This document shows, piece by piece, positions 20,089 to 29,358 of a DNA stretch of 34,082 nt. The stretch spans positions 1-34,082 of the forward strand of contig JAAZHE010000207.1 of NCBI GenBank assembly GCA_012510855.1. Reading direction: 5' to 3'. The stretch comes from Bacillota bacterium (lineage in GTDB: Bacteria > Bacillota > Limnochordia > DTU087). The notes under the pieces are model-generated. The model searched no databases, was not told the DNA's origin, and saw only the letters and a list, made by a program, of their open reading frames with translations. Position 1 is the stretch's first letter. Each line of letters starts with the position of its first letter. The translations under genes and the position numbers were made by a program.

Positions 20089-20994
20089 TCAATCCTTGGA
20101 AAGGACACTGAGAATCAGCCTCGGCAGGCACCTCCCCAGGATTCTCCCAGCCGTTACCGGTGCAGCCTTTCCCGGCAGCCCAGCAGCTAAAATAGCCTTG
20201 ATGCCTAAGTCGGCAGCTCCTTGGAAGTCTACCCCGCCCGGCGAAGAGGCAATGTCGATGATCAAAGCTTCTTGCGGCATCTTCTGCAGGAGCTCCCTGG
20301 TTAACACCAAGGCAGGTATGGTGTTAAAGACAACATCTACATCCGGAAGGACTTCACCTAGGTCTTCCAAGTGAATAGCTTCCGCCCCCATCTCTACCGC
20401 CCGGGCCAGCTGCGCCTCGTTTCTAGCAGCAGCTGTAACTTTAGCTCCCAGGCCTTGCAGAGTCCGCACAAGGGTGAGCCCGCACCTACCCAGGCCCAGG
20501 ACCAGGCTCCGGGAACCGTGGACCGTGATGCTCAGTTCTTCCATAGCTATTTGAATCGCACCCTCAGCCGTGGGTATTGAGTTCAATATGGCAATCTCAT
20601 CATCTTCTGCAGTTTCAAAAAGCCGCATGCCCCGCCTTAGTGCTGCTTCCCTGACTACCGGCACCGCCTTGCCGATGAACAGCGGTGTACCAGGTGGGAA
20701 TTTCTCCAACAGCACATCATCCAGCCGAATGGTCACACCATCCTCCGGCACTGCCCGCACCTTACCAGTAGAATCGGTATAACTCATGGGGGCAATGACC
20801 ACGTCCACCTCCGGCACTGTCTCTGGGAACGGACCCATACTTTCTACCTGACGGATATTGGCATACCCTGGATACGGGCCATGACCAACGGTGTAGATCT
20901 CTCCCCCTTGCTTTGCCAGGCACCTGACCATCTCCACTTCTCTCCGGTCTCCGCCCAGCACGAGGATGCGAATTCCAGCTAAAGTCGCCTGCAA
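20089..20994 (-). CDS. dpaA: Dipicolinate synthase subunit A (SpoVFA)
   Basis: 'ILVLGGDRREVEMVRCLAKQG', 'VLGLGRCGLTLVRTLQGLGAKVTAAARNEAQLARA'; likely TTG start at 20994 preceded by AGGAAAGGGGA (ORF track starts at 21066). Confidence 0.93.
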   Translation of the reverse strand: MQATLAGIRILVLGGDRREVEMVRCLAKQGGEIYTVGHGPYPGYANIRQVESMGPFPETVPEVDVVIAPMSYTDSTGKVRAVPEDGVTIRLDDVLLEKFPPGTPLFIGKAVPVVREAALRRGMRLFETAEDDEIAILNSIPTAEGAIQIAMEELSITVHGSRSLVLGLGRCGLTLVRTLQGLGAKVTAAARNEAQLARAVEMGAEAIHLEDLGEVLPDVDVVFNTIPALVLTRELLQKMPQEALIIDIASSPGGVDFQGAADLGIKAILAAGLPGKAAPVTAGRILGRCLPRLILSVLSKD

Positions 20995-21130
20995 CTCGGC
21001 TTCCCCTTTCCTAAGCGATATACAGCCACCAGCCTTCCTAGTACAGTAACAGTATATGAGCCCCAAGAGAAGGTGGTGCGAAGGCCCTCGGCAGGTGGGC
21101 TCCAGGTTGCAGACGCTTTAGTCCTCCTTA

Positions 21131-21955
21131 TTAGAACAGCAGCTTGTCCAGGCCGTACAGAACCCCCTTGTTCTCTTTGACTCGGCGGATCCCCATAAGT
21201 ACCCCAGGCATAAACGACTCCCGGCTAGTGGAATCGTGGCGCAGAGTCAAAGTCTGACCTGGCAATCCGAAAATCACCTCTTGATGGGCGACAAATCCAG
21301 GCAACCGGACACTATGTATATGGATTCCCTCCAGCCTCCCGCCCCTGGCACCGGGGAGGCTCTCCCATTCCTCCACAGACCGGCTGCGGTGCCTGTCGTC
21401 TTGGTCCAGCCCTTGGCTCTCCCACACTTTGGCAATCAGCTGACCCGTCTTCAGGGCCGTACCCGAGGGAGCATCCTTCTTTTGGTCATGATGCAGCTCA
21501 ATGATCTCCACATGGGGAAACCAGCGGGCCGCCTCCTCGGCAAACCGCATCATAAGACAAGCGCCGATGGCAAAGTTAGGCGCCACCAGCACCCCCACAC
21601 CCTTAGCGGATGCCGCTCGATCTATTTCATCTAAGTCAGCCTGACTAAGTCCCGTGGTTCCCACAACTGCGTACACTCCCGCTCGAATGGCTGTATGTAC
21701 ATTATTTACTACACTGCCCGGCTCGGTAAAATCCACCATAACTTCAGCGCCCGTGCGCTCAAGAAGCTCTTCAAGGCCTGTTTCGATCTTGATCCCCAGG
21801 GGGCCGACTCCCGCTATCGTACCGGCGTCTTCACCAACAGCTGCCCGATCGCAGGCTCCGACGAGGGTCAGATCGGCAACTTGGGTCACAGCCTTTACTA
21901 CTTCCCGACCCATCTTACCAGCCGCTCCATTTACCACTACCTTGATGGTTGTCAC
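21131..21955 (-). CDS. dapB: 4-hydroxy-tetrahydrodipicolinate reductase
   Basis: 'VVNGAAGKMGREVVKAV', 'VMVDFTEPGSVVNNV', 'ELHHDQKKDAPSGTALKT'. Confidence 0.97.
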   Translation of the reverse strand: MTTIKVVVNGAAGKMGREVVKAVTQVADLTLVGACDRAAVGEDAGTIAGVGPLGIKIETGLEELLERTGAEVMVDFTEPGSVVNNVHTAIRAGVYAVVGTTGLSQADLDEIDRAASAKGVGVLVAPNFAIGACLMMRFAEEAARWFPHVEIIELHHDQKKDAPSGTALKTGQLIAKVWESQGLDQDDRHRSRSVEEWESLPGARGGRLEGIHIHSVRLPGFVAHQEVIFGLPGQTLTLRHDSTSRESFMPGVLMGIRRVKENKGVLYGLDKLLF

Positions 21956-22089
21956 ACATCAGCCCCCCGCATCTTCCCCGTATCTTCCTTCATTAGTTCC
22001 TATTCTCCAGTACAAACCTGATTTTGTCAAGCAAGAACGCAGCTCTACAGTGTCTAGCCCGCGACCGGAGGAGCTGCTGTTAAACACGA

Positions 22090-22111
22090 AAAGGGCTGCC
22101 TTAGGCAGCCC
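22090..22111 (-). terminator. Intrinsic terminator downstream of the YflT-like gene
   Basis: GGGCTGCC-taa-GGCAGCCC hairpin followed by TTTTCGTG on the minus strand. Confidence 0.7.
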
Positions 22112-22138
22112 AAAGCTTACGGTCAAGCTATGGTCTTT

Positions 22139-22618
22139 TTAGTGGGTTTCTACGTCGGCAGCGCCGTTATCCCGCATAATTCTAGCAGCATCCTCCACCA
22201 TATCGGCCTCGGTATCGATGACTGCTAAGAAGCGGCCCTTTTTCACCTCCTCTTCAAAATACCGGCTTCTGTCCTCAGGAATCCCCAGATCCAAGAGTCC
22301 GCCTGCTACACCGCCGGTGACTGCCCCCGAAAGTGTAGCAGCCAAGGGGCCTGCCGCGACGATGGGGCCGATACCAGGAATGGCCAATGCCCCCACTCCA
22401 GCCAAAAGGCCCGCGGCTCCACCGAGGACACTGCCCCAGGCAGTACCTTCACTGGCGTTTCCCATGGCGCCCATATCGCCACCGACTTCAACGTCATCCT
22501 TCTTACCGCCCTTAGCAATGACTGAAATCTCGTCTTCAGTAAATCCTCGGTCCCGCAAGGCCCGGACTGCTTTCTCCGCCTGTTCTCGAGATGAAAAGGT
22601 ACCGATAACTGTACTCAC
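22139..22618 (-). CDS. General stress protein 17M/YflT-like, glycine-rich membrane-associated protein
   Basis: 'STVIGTFSSREQAEKAVRALRDRGFTEDEISVIAKG', then Gly/Ala-rich hydrophobic segment; GTG start at 22618 preceded by AAAGGGGA. Confidence 0.8.
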   Translation of the reverse strand: MSTVIGTFSSREQAEKAVRALRDRGFTEDEISVIAKGGKKDDVEVGGDMGAMGNASEGTAWGSVLGGAAGLLAGVGALAIPGIGPIVAAGPLAATLSGAVTGGVAGGLLDLGIPEDRSRYFEEEVKKGRFLAVIDTEADMVEDAARIMRDNGAADVETH

Positions 22619-22742
22619 GCACAATCCCCTTTCTTGGGCCAAAGCCGGCATTAAGGACGGCAAAATGCCTCGGCCAGCTTTGCATATTGTCACTCTTCCC
22701 AAGATAGGGTACCCTCAGGAGGGGATAAGCATACATTATGAG

Positions 22743-23015
22743 CTAGCCCTCTAGGTCCAACTCCCGCAAGTACTTAGCCTCATCCTCCATAGTGCTTAGG
22801 TCCACAATAATCAAGTCGTGGCCGATCTTCTTAATGCCGTGAAAGGGGATAACCAATGTGCGCCTCCGCAAAAAGGTACCCCGATTGGGCACTATTAGAG
22901 AGCGAATCGTTCCCGACTCTGTATCGATCACCAAATCGGTTTCACTGATAATCCCCAGGCGGGCCCCTTCATCAATGGAGATAACCTCCTTGCCTGCCAA
23001 TTCACTGAATCGCAT
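22743..23015 (-). CDS. ymxH: YlmC/YmxH family PRC-barrel protein
   Basis: 'MRFSELAGKEVISIDEGARLGIISETDLVIDTESGTIRSLIVPNRG'; syntenic with Bacillus ymxH. Confidence 0.92.
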   Translation of the reverse strand: MRFSELAGKEVISIDEGARLGIISETDLVIDTESGTIRSLIVPNRGTFLRRRTLVIPFHGIKKIGHDLIIVDLSTMEDEAKYLRELDLEG

Positions 23016-23029
23016 ACCTTGCCTCCTGA

Positions 23030-24493
23030 CTAGAAATACCGCCCCACTTTGATACTTATCCGGGGCTCCTCCTGCCAATACCAATCTACTCGCCCTTGAT
23101 CCGATTTTCCCCAGGCTACCTCCCAGTAGCCCTGCTCCATCTTATGCCGCAGAGCCAGATATGTATAATTCTCACCTGGCCTTTTCTTGTAGATTATTTC
23201 TCCCTCCCACGGCATCAGCCGCTGCCGGAGGGATTTTGCTCCATCAATTTTAACTCCGCTCCTCCAACAGGCCTCTGCCGGCTGCCAGCGGATATCTGCT
23301 GTCACCATAGGATGGAGCTGGAGGCGGCTTTGAAGTTGAGCTGGGTTCTTGCCGCCCAGCCGACCGCCCAACTGAAGCCTTCTGGAGGGCCAGTTGGTAT
23401 CCCAGATAATCTCCAGGCTATCTTGACTGGAGTCCCTTTCCCAACCAAGTCCCAGTCGGTAAGTGAGTAGAGGCAACCGGCGGCGAAAGGTCAGCCCTAC
23501 TTCCGACCGCGGCTCTGTCGGTTGGAAACCCATAGCTGCCTCTCCCTCCCACCCCTTGATTTCCGGTACCGGCTGCTCAAAGCGGAGAGAAAGTCTCAGA
23601 GATTCGTTTCTGTGGCGGCTTTGGGTCAAGCGAAGGCCAAACCCCGTGACTCCCGCACCCAGGGAATCGCTATCCCCTGTTGCCAGGAGAAAACCGGGAT
23701 TGGAGCGGTAAAGATCTACCCCCCAGTTTAGGCTACCCAGCAGTCCTTCCATCCTAGATATGACCGCAAACCCTTCTAGGTCCCTACGGTATGTCCTGGT
23801 CACATCAAAGCCCGATAGTATTGCCGCTTGGCCGGAAAGCCGGAGGCCAGATCCAAAAGACCACATTCCCACCAGTGAATGTATGGTGCGTGCAGTCCGA
23901 GTAGCGTAGGGACCGGTCTTGGGATACCGCCACTGCCAGTTACTATCATGGGTAAGGTATATATATCGGTACTTTCCGCCCTTTCCCATGGGGGGCAAAG
24001 ACATATCTAGGAGAAACAGGGGGCCGTTATCTCCAGTGTTTTCGATTTCACTAACCCACAGTCCCCGGCCGCTCCAAGTCCCCAATCGCCCACTTACTTC
24101 CACTCCTCTGGCACCTTCTGCCCGCCGGGAAGATGCCAGCAGCCTGATGGGATCCAAAGTGCTGCGAAAACCGGCATTCTGGAACAGCCGAAGCTACACC
24201 TCACCGGACCTTAGCCTCAGCTGGCCCTTTGCCAGTGTGGGACTATCCTCGACTGTCTTCTCCAACTTAACCTCAAAGGCCGCCGGCAGCCTGAGCTGTC
24301 CCATCTGCCCCTGCCAGCTAACATTTTGAACAACCTCTAGCCCTGACCGATCATCCCCAATCGCCCTGGGCCACGAGAGCTCCACTTCCACTTTCCCCCT
24401 CGCCGATGCAACCTCCACGCCTATAAAGCAGCACAAGACGCCCGTTAACAGTACAGCTGAGACTGTCAGCAGCACCGTAAACGCCGGCCTCAC
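23030..24493 (-). pseudogene. Putative secreted beta-barrel-like protein interrupted by one in-frame TAG (24194-24196)
   Basis: ORFs 24194-24493 (signal peptide) and 23030-24157 are in the same frame, separated by one TAG plus 12 sense codons (GEV*LRLFQNAGFRSTLDPIRLL); whole product is beta-rich and ends ISIKVGRYF. Confidence 0.7.
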
Positions 24494-24520
24494 CCACTAT
24501 GCACTCCTTTCCGGCCGGTG

Positions 24521-24577
24521 AAAGACAAACGCCCGGTGCGGCTGGCAAAGCTTAACTTGCCCAGCCCCAACGGGCGT
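24521..24577 (-). terminator. Long hairpin, putative terminator between the MazG-like and beta-barrel-like genes
   Basis: ACGCCCG...CGGGCGT outer stem with inner GGCTGG(G)C/GCCAGCC stem, then TTGTCTTT on the minus strand. Confidence 0.55.
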
Positions 24578-24636
24578 CCTGGGTAGGTGTATTCTAGGTA
24601 TATTATTACATTATCAACTGTCCTTGACAAGTACTC

Positions 24637-25023
24637 CTAATCTGCCGCCAGTTCCTTTATTGCATACCCTTTCTTATCGGAAAGTCCAGCCTGGCGCCGG
24701 AAGTTCTCCCGATTCTTCTCCAGATATCCCTGATATATCTCCCCAGCGTCAAATCCTGCTTTGAGACACATGCTGACAAAAAAGTGAAGAATATCCACCA
24801 GCTCTTCCTTGACAGCATCCCGGTTCACCGGCTGGGGATTTTTCCACCACTTGAAATTGACTTCTGCCAAGAGCTCCCCGAGTTCAGCTACGATTGCCAA
24901 AATCTCCCGCTGAATCCAGATCTCAGGGGTTACATCCTCCAGCTGCCTCTGCCTAGTAAGTTCTTCGTCAAAGGCCGCCTGCAGTGCGAAAATATGCTCC
25001 AGCTTGTCCACTTTTTCTGTCAT
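24637..25023 (-). CDS. MazG-like / dimeric dUTPase-like all-alpha NTP pyrophosphatase
   Basis: 'WIQREILAIVAELGELLAEVNFKWWK...AVKEELVDILHFFVSMCLKAGFDAGEIYQGYLEKNRENFRRQ'; start at MTEKVDKLEHIF. Confidence 0.85.
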   Translation of the reverse strand: MTEKVDKLEHIFALQAAFDEELTRQRQLEDVTPEIWIQREILAIVAELGELLAEVNFKWWKNPQPVNRDAVKEELVDILHFFVSMCLKAGFDAGEIYQGYLEKNRENFRRQAGLSDKKGYAIKELAAD

Positions 25024-25036
25024 GCTTCTCCCCCTA

Positions 25037-26296
25037 TCATGCGATTTCAAAGGCTGCCTTCTCCATGAGCTCCTTCTTGGGTATGGGCCCCACAACCGCC
25101 AAAGAAAAGGGCTTTTCGGCGAAGAGGCGGTGTGCGACCCGCTGTACATCACCAAGACCAACGGCATCGATCTCGGCAATCAGCTCTTGGGGTGTGAGCA
25201 GTCTCTCATTATACAGCTCCGCCTTGGCTAGACGGCTCATTCGGGTCCCCATACTCTCCAGCTCCAAGAGCACGCTGCCTTTGAGCTGTTCCTTGGCACG
25301 CATGAGCTCTTCTGGCCGTAGTCCCTCCTCGGCTACCCGCCGGCACTCCTCCCTGAGCAGCTTAATGACTTGAGAGGTATTCTTAGGGCTTGTACCGGCA
25401 TACACCGCCATGGTCCCCACCTCTTCATAGCAAGTGTGGTAAGAAAATGTGGAGTATACTAGACCCCGCTCCTCCCGGAGAGTCTGAAACAGTCGGGAAC
25501 TCATCCCGCCCCCCAAGGCTGTATCTAGAACGTGTAGGGCATACTTGTCTTCATCCTTCCGGGAAAACCCCGGCACTCCCAAACAGATATGGGCCTGCTC
25601 TGTATCTTTTATTCTAAAGTACTGACCGCATCCCCGGGGCCGGGAGTTGCTGTGCTTTTGCAGCCTTTGCCCCCTCCAGTGGGAAAAGTGCCGGGCAACA
25701 CACTCTACCACTTGTCCATGCTCTATGTTGCCCACCACCGCTACAATAAGATTTGATGGTACGTAGTGTTGGGCATAATAGGTCAAAAGATCCTCCCTCT
25801 GGAGGGAGCGAACTGTCTCCCTGGTACCCAAGATCCCCCGGCTAACGGGATGGGGCTTCAGTAAACTCTCCAGCAAACCCTCATGGACCAAATCTTCAGG
25901 TGAGTCCTCATACATGCGGATTTCTTCTAGGATTACGCTCTTTTCCTTTTCCAATTCTTGATCAGCAAATGCTGAGTTAAGCAGCATATCGGCCAAGACC
26001 TCGATTAGGAGGCTGAAATGCTCATCGGGCACCTTCCCGTAATAGCAGGTATACTCCTTCTCTGTGTAGGCATTCAACTGTCCCCCGGTGGCATCGATGG
26101 TTTCCGCTATCTCCCGGGCTGAACGACTAGTTGTACCTTTAAACATCATATGTTCAATCATATGGGAAATCCCCAGCTGCTCATCAGCTTCGTCCTGGGA
26201 ACCGACCTTAAACCAGAACCCTACGGTGGCTGAACGAACATAGGGGATAAACTCAGTCACAATCTTGATACCATTCTCCAGTGTGGTTTTTTGCAA
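25037..26296 (-). CDS. mlpA: M16 family zinc metallopeptidase (MlpA/YmxG-like)
   Basis: HxxEH motif 'GISHMIEHMMFKGT', 'GGQLNAYTEKEYTCYYGKV'; located near ymxH. Confidence 0.95.
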   Translation of the reverse strand: MQKTTLENGIKIVTEFIPYVRSATVGFWFKVGSQDEADEQLGISHMIEHMMFKGTTSRSAREIAETIDATGGQLNAYTEKEYTCYYGKVPDEHFSLLIEVLADMLLNSAFADQELEKEKSVILEEIRMYEDSPEDLVHEGLLESLLKPHPVSRGILGTRETVRSLQREDLLTYYAQHYVPSNLIVAVVGNIEHGQVVECVARHFSHWRGQRLQKHSNSRPRGCGQYFRIKDTEQAHICLGVPGFSRKDEDKYALHVLDTALGGGMSSRLFQTLREERGLVYSTFSYHTCYEEVGTMAVYAGTSPKNTSQVIKLLREECRRVAEEGLRPEELMRAKEQLKGSVLLELESMGTRMSRLAKAELYNERLLTPQELIAEIDAVGLGDVQRVAHRLFAEKPFSLAVVGPIPKKELMEKAAFEIA

Positions 26297-26458
26297 TCAC
26301 CATTCCCCCTCGGAGCCACTATACCGCTGTGTCCAATTCCTGTCAAATGTGGATCTAACCTTTCCTGGAGAATACCGGGAAAGTCCGATATAATGGCGGT
26401 TGTAGCGGCAGGTGACCTTGTAAGTTTGCCCGTTTTTTCTCTATGAAAGGAGGCCACC

Positions 26459-27739
26459 ATGTCACAAAGCGTGATCGTTATTTTGCTCAGCCTCATGCTG
26501 TTTATTTCCAACCTGTTTGGGGGCCCTTCAGATATCGCCACACCAAAGGGCCAGCTGCCCAGTCAGCACGAGATTAATACCGCAACTGGCCAGATCCGCA
26601 AATCTCCAGCCACCTTGTATGAAAGCCCCAGCACCGAGAGCAAGCGCATCGCTACTGGGCAGCCCAATACATCGGTATCCATATTGGCCGAAAGCGGCGA
26701 TTGGTACAAGGTCCAGCTGCCAGATGGAACCACCGGCTGGGTTCTCAAAATTATGGTGAGTACATCGGGAAGCACCGGCTCCTTAGGGCTTTTGACCAAA
26801 GAGGTCTATGGTTACTTCGTCCAAAATGCCAATCTTCCTTCCCAGCCGTCGCTGGCGGCCAACTACAACAAGATGACCGGTATCGTACCGTGGGCCTTTA
26901 GTGTCGATGCCCGGGGCAATGTGCATAACCAGATGAATCCTGAGACTCTGGCCGAGACTTTGGCCTTTGCCGGCCAGCGGAGACTCAAGACGCTAGCTTT
27001 GATCAGCAACTACGACAAAGCCACCGAGAGTTTCAGCGGCAAAATCGCCCATGAGCTCCTGGGCAGTACAGCCAACCGCCAGCGGGCTGTAGAAAACATC
27101 TACAAGACTGCTATCGACTGGGGGCTCAGCGGCATTAACTTAGATTTCGAACACGTCTATCCCTCGGACCGCGAGTACTACTCCCAGTTTCTCCGGGAAT
27201 TGAGCAATCGCCTCAGACCCGCAGGAATCATGGTTACCGCAGCCATACCGGCCAAAACCTATGATGATCCGTCATCAAGCTGGTCGGGCGCCTTTGACTA
27301 TAAAGCTATTGGCCAAGCGGTTGACAGGGTAGTGCTCATGGCCTACGATCAGCACTACGCCGGCGGGTCCCCAGGCCCCATTGCCTCCGCGGACTGGGTG
27401 GACCGGGTGCTTAAATTTGCGGTATCCCAAATCCCCAAGGACAAGGTGATCTTGGGAATACCCGGCTACGGCTACAGTTGGAAGGGACCGGGCAATGCCC
27501 ACTCGGTGAGCTACCAAAGGGCTGTTGAACTGGCAGCCCAAGGCAGCGGTGTCCGTTGGGATGCGACCCACAAGGCTCCTTATGCCACTTACAATGGCCG
27601 GGAAATGTGGTTTGAAAACGCCGCCAGCATCAGTTACAAGCTGGAGCTGGTGAAGAAATACGATATCCAAGGGATTGCCCTTTGGCGGCTGGGGCAGGAA
27701 GATCCCCAGCTGTGGCAGCTGGTAGCCAACAAGTTCTAA
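26459..27739 (+). CDS. GH18-family glycoside hydrolase with SH3 domain (spore cortex/YaaH-SleL-like)
   Basis: signal peptide, SH3 region 'ATLYESPSTESKRIATGQPNTSVSILAESGDWYKVQLPDGTTGWVLK', catalytic 'LSGINLDFEHVYPSDR'; AAAGGAGG SD 5 nt before ATG; only plus-strand gene in the window. Confidence 0.93.
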   Translation: MSQSVIVILLSLMLFISNLFGGPSDIATPKGQLPSQHEINTATGQIRKSPATLYESPSTESKRIATGQPNTSVSILAESGDWYKVQLPDGTTGWVLKIMVSTSGSTGSLGLLTKEVYGYFVQNANLPSQPSLAANYNKMTGIVPWAFSVDARGNVHNQMNPETLAETLAFAGQRRLKTLALISNYDKATESFSGKIAHELLGSTANRQRAVENIYKTAIDWGLSGINLDFEHVYPSDREYYSQFLRELSNRLRPAGIMVTAAIPAKTYDDPSSSWSGAFDYKAIGQAVDRVVLMAYDQHYAGGSPGPIASADWVDRVLKFAVSQIPKDKVILGIPGYGYSWKGPGNAHSVSYQRAVELAAQGSGVRWDATHKAPYATYNGREMWFENAASISYKLELVKKYDIQGIALWRLGQEDPQLWQLVANKF

Positions 27740-28521
27740 GAAACCCCTACTTTCGCTCCATCCATCTCCTCCAGCAGCTCACCTACCGGCAACAGGCTAA
27801 ACCCTTTTTGTCTAAGCCCTTCTATGATTCTTGGAAGGGCTTTTACTGTATTCACTTTGGGGTGCATTAGAACGATGCCTCCGTTTTGCGCTTTGTTCAT
27901 CACCCGGGCGATGGTGGTTTCAACACTGGGCTCCTGCCAGTCGATGGTATCAATAGTCCACATGATGGTCCGGTAACCCAAGGCATCGGCGGCGGCCACC
28001 ACCCGCCGGTCCACCTCTCCATAGGGAGGCGCAAACAAGAGGGCAGGTTCACCTACAAGGGTCTTTAGCAGGTTGTGGTTTTCTAAGATCAACATAGTCA
28101 AATCCCAATCGGAAAGCTGAGTCGGGTGGGCATGGCGCATACCGTGATTGGCCACTTCATGGCCTTCCCTGGCCATCCGCTTGACAAGCTCTGGGTACTG
28201 TTGGGCCCAATGGCCTGTCACAAAAAAAGTGACCCTAACTCCATGTTCCCGCAGGGTATCTAGCATGTCAGGCAGAACCTCTTGCCCCCAGTCCACATTG
28301 ACGGTTAGACTCATCAAAGGTTTGTTTGGGTCTCCCCGATACACTGGATTTGTTGCATTGTCGAGACCCAACACATCTATACTGCCCCGCCAATAGGGCA
28401 AAGCAGCAGCAAAGACGAGGCTGGCCAGCCAAACGGTAAGCAAGGCAACGACACCGAGTCGTTGCCGTAAGGCCCCGACACTAATACACAGAAAGACAAA
28501 CCGCCTTGTGGCCCTGGTCAT
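27736..28521 (-). CDS. ylxY: YlxY-like polysaccharide deacetylase family protein
   Basis: NodB-fold signature 'RVTFFVTGHWAQQYPELVKRMAREGHEVANHGMRHAHP', 'LFAPPYGEVD'; adjacent to M16/ymxH region as in Bacillus. Confidence 0.88.
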   Translation of the reverse strand: MTRATRRFVFLCISVGALRQRLGVVALLTVWLASLVFAAALPYWRGSIDVLGLDNATNPVYRGDPNKPLMSLTVNVDWGQEVLPDMLDTLREHGVRVTFFVTGHWAQQYPELVKRMAREGHEVANHGMRHAHPTQLSDWDLTMLILENHNLLKTLVGEPALLFAPPYGEVDRRVVAAADALGYRTIMWTIDTIDWQEPSVETTIARVMNKAQNGGIVLMHPKVNTVKALPRIIEGLRQKGFSLLPVGELLEEMDGAKVGVS

Positions 28522-29345
28522 TGGGCTTTCCCTCCCTTGACGGAGGCTTCTGACTGCGGCTTAAGCTGGGGCAGTTTCAAGGGGCGCTGGAGTCCTGAAT
28601 GCTGCTCAATATAATAGTTGTCCCGGTAGATTAATTCAGAAATGGGCACTATCTCATACCCCCGGGCCTTCAGCTCCGGCAGGAAATGGGCTAAGGCCTC
28701 TGCTGTATGCTTGCCGTTATTGTGCATCAGCACAATCTCGCCGGGACCCGCCTGACTTAGGATCCGATCCACGATGAACTGGGCGGAAACATCTTTCCAA
28801 TCCAGGGAATCGATACTCCACTGAATGGTATAATACCCTAGCTCTTGGGCGACCTCGATGACCTTATTGCTGTATTCTCCAAAGGGAGGGCGAAACAGAA
28901 AGGGATCGGTGCCCGTGATGGCCTTGATGTTGTTGTGATTGCGCTCAAGCTCTTGGCGGATGGCGGCTGGGCTCAGATTATTGAGATGCGGATGTGAATA
29001 AGTGTGGTTCCCGATTTCATGACCGGCAGCGACGATCTTCTTCACATATTCGGGGTATTTTTCTACCCAATAGCCCCCTAAAAAAAAGGTTGTGCGGACA
29101 TCGTTTTCTGCCAGAATCCTCAATAGCTCATCTGTGTAGTCCACTCCCCACATGGCGTCAAAGGAGATGGACATCCGCTGATCGGGGACATCCACTTTGT
29201 AGATCGGCACCAAGCGGGACGCCAGCATGGTGGACACGGTAGTGATGGCCATTTCCGACAGCCAATGCATGACGGTAAAGACCGCAAAAGCCAAGACCAC
29301 CATCACAACCTAGCTCCACGTGCCCCTAATATAGAATACCCGCAT
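28518..29345 (-). CDS. PdaB/PdaA-like polysaccharide deacetylase; predicted full frame contains an in-frame TAG at 29310-29312
   Basis: 'MSISFDAMWGVDYTDELLRIL', 'EIGNHTYSHPHL', 'LFRPPFGEYSNKV'; ATG at 29345 has SD GGAGGAGG and is in frame with the track ORF (29306) through one TAG. Confidence 0.85.
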
Positions 29346-29358
29346 AGCTATCCTCCTC

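Noticed and set aside
21020-21125. GAGCCC...GGGCTC inverted repeat between dapB and dpaA as a regulatory RNA
   Set aside because: Only a 6-bp stem with a long loop; not distinguishable from chance.
24484-24510. A further upstream TAG-interrupted start for the beta-barrel-like gene (TAG TGG GTG)
   Set aside because: No in-frame start codon lies between the SD (AAAGGAG) and that TAG, so the GTG at 24493 is the simplest start.
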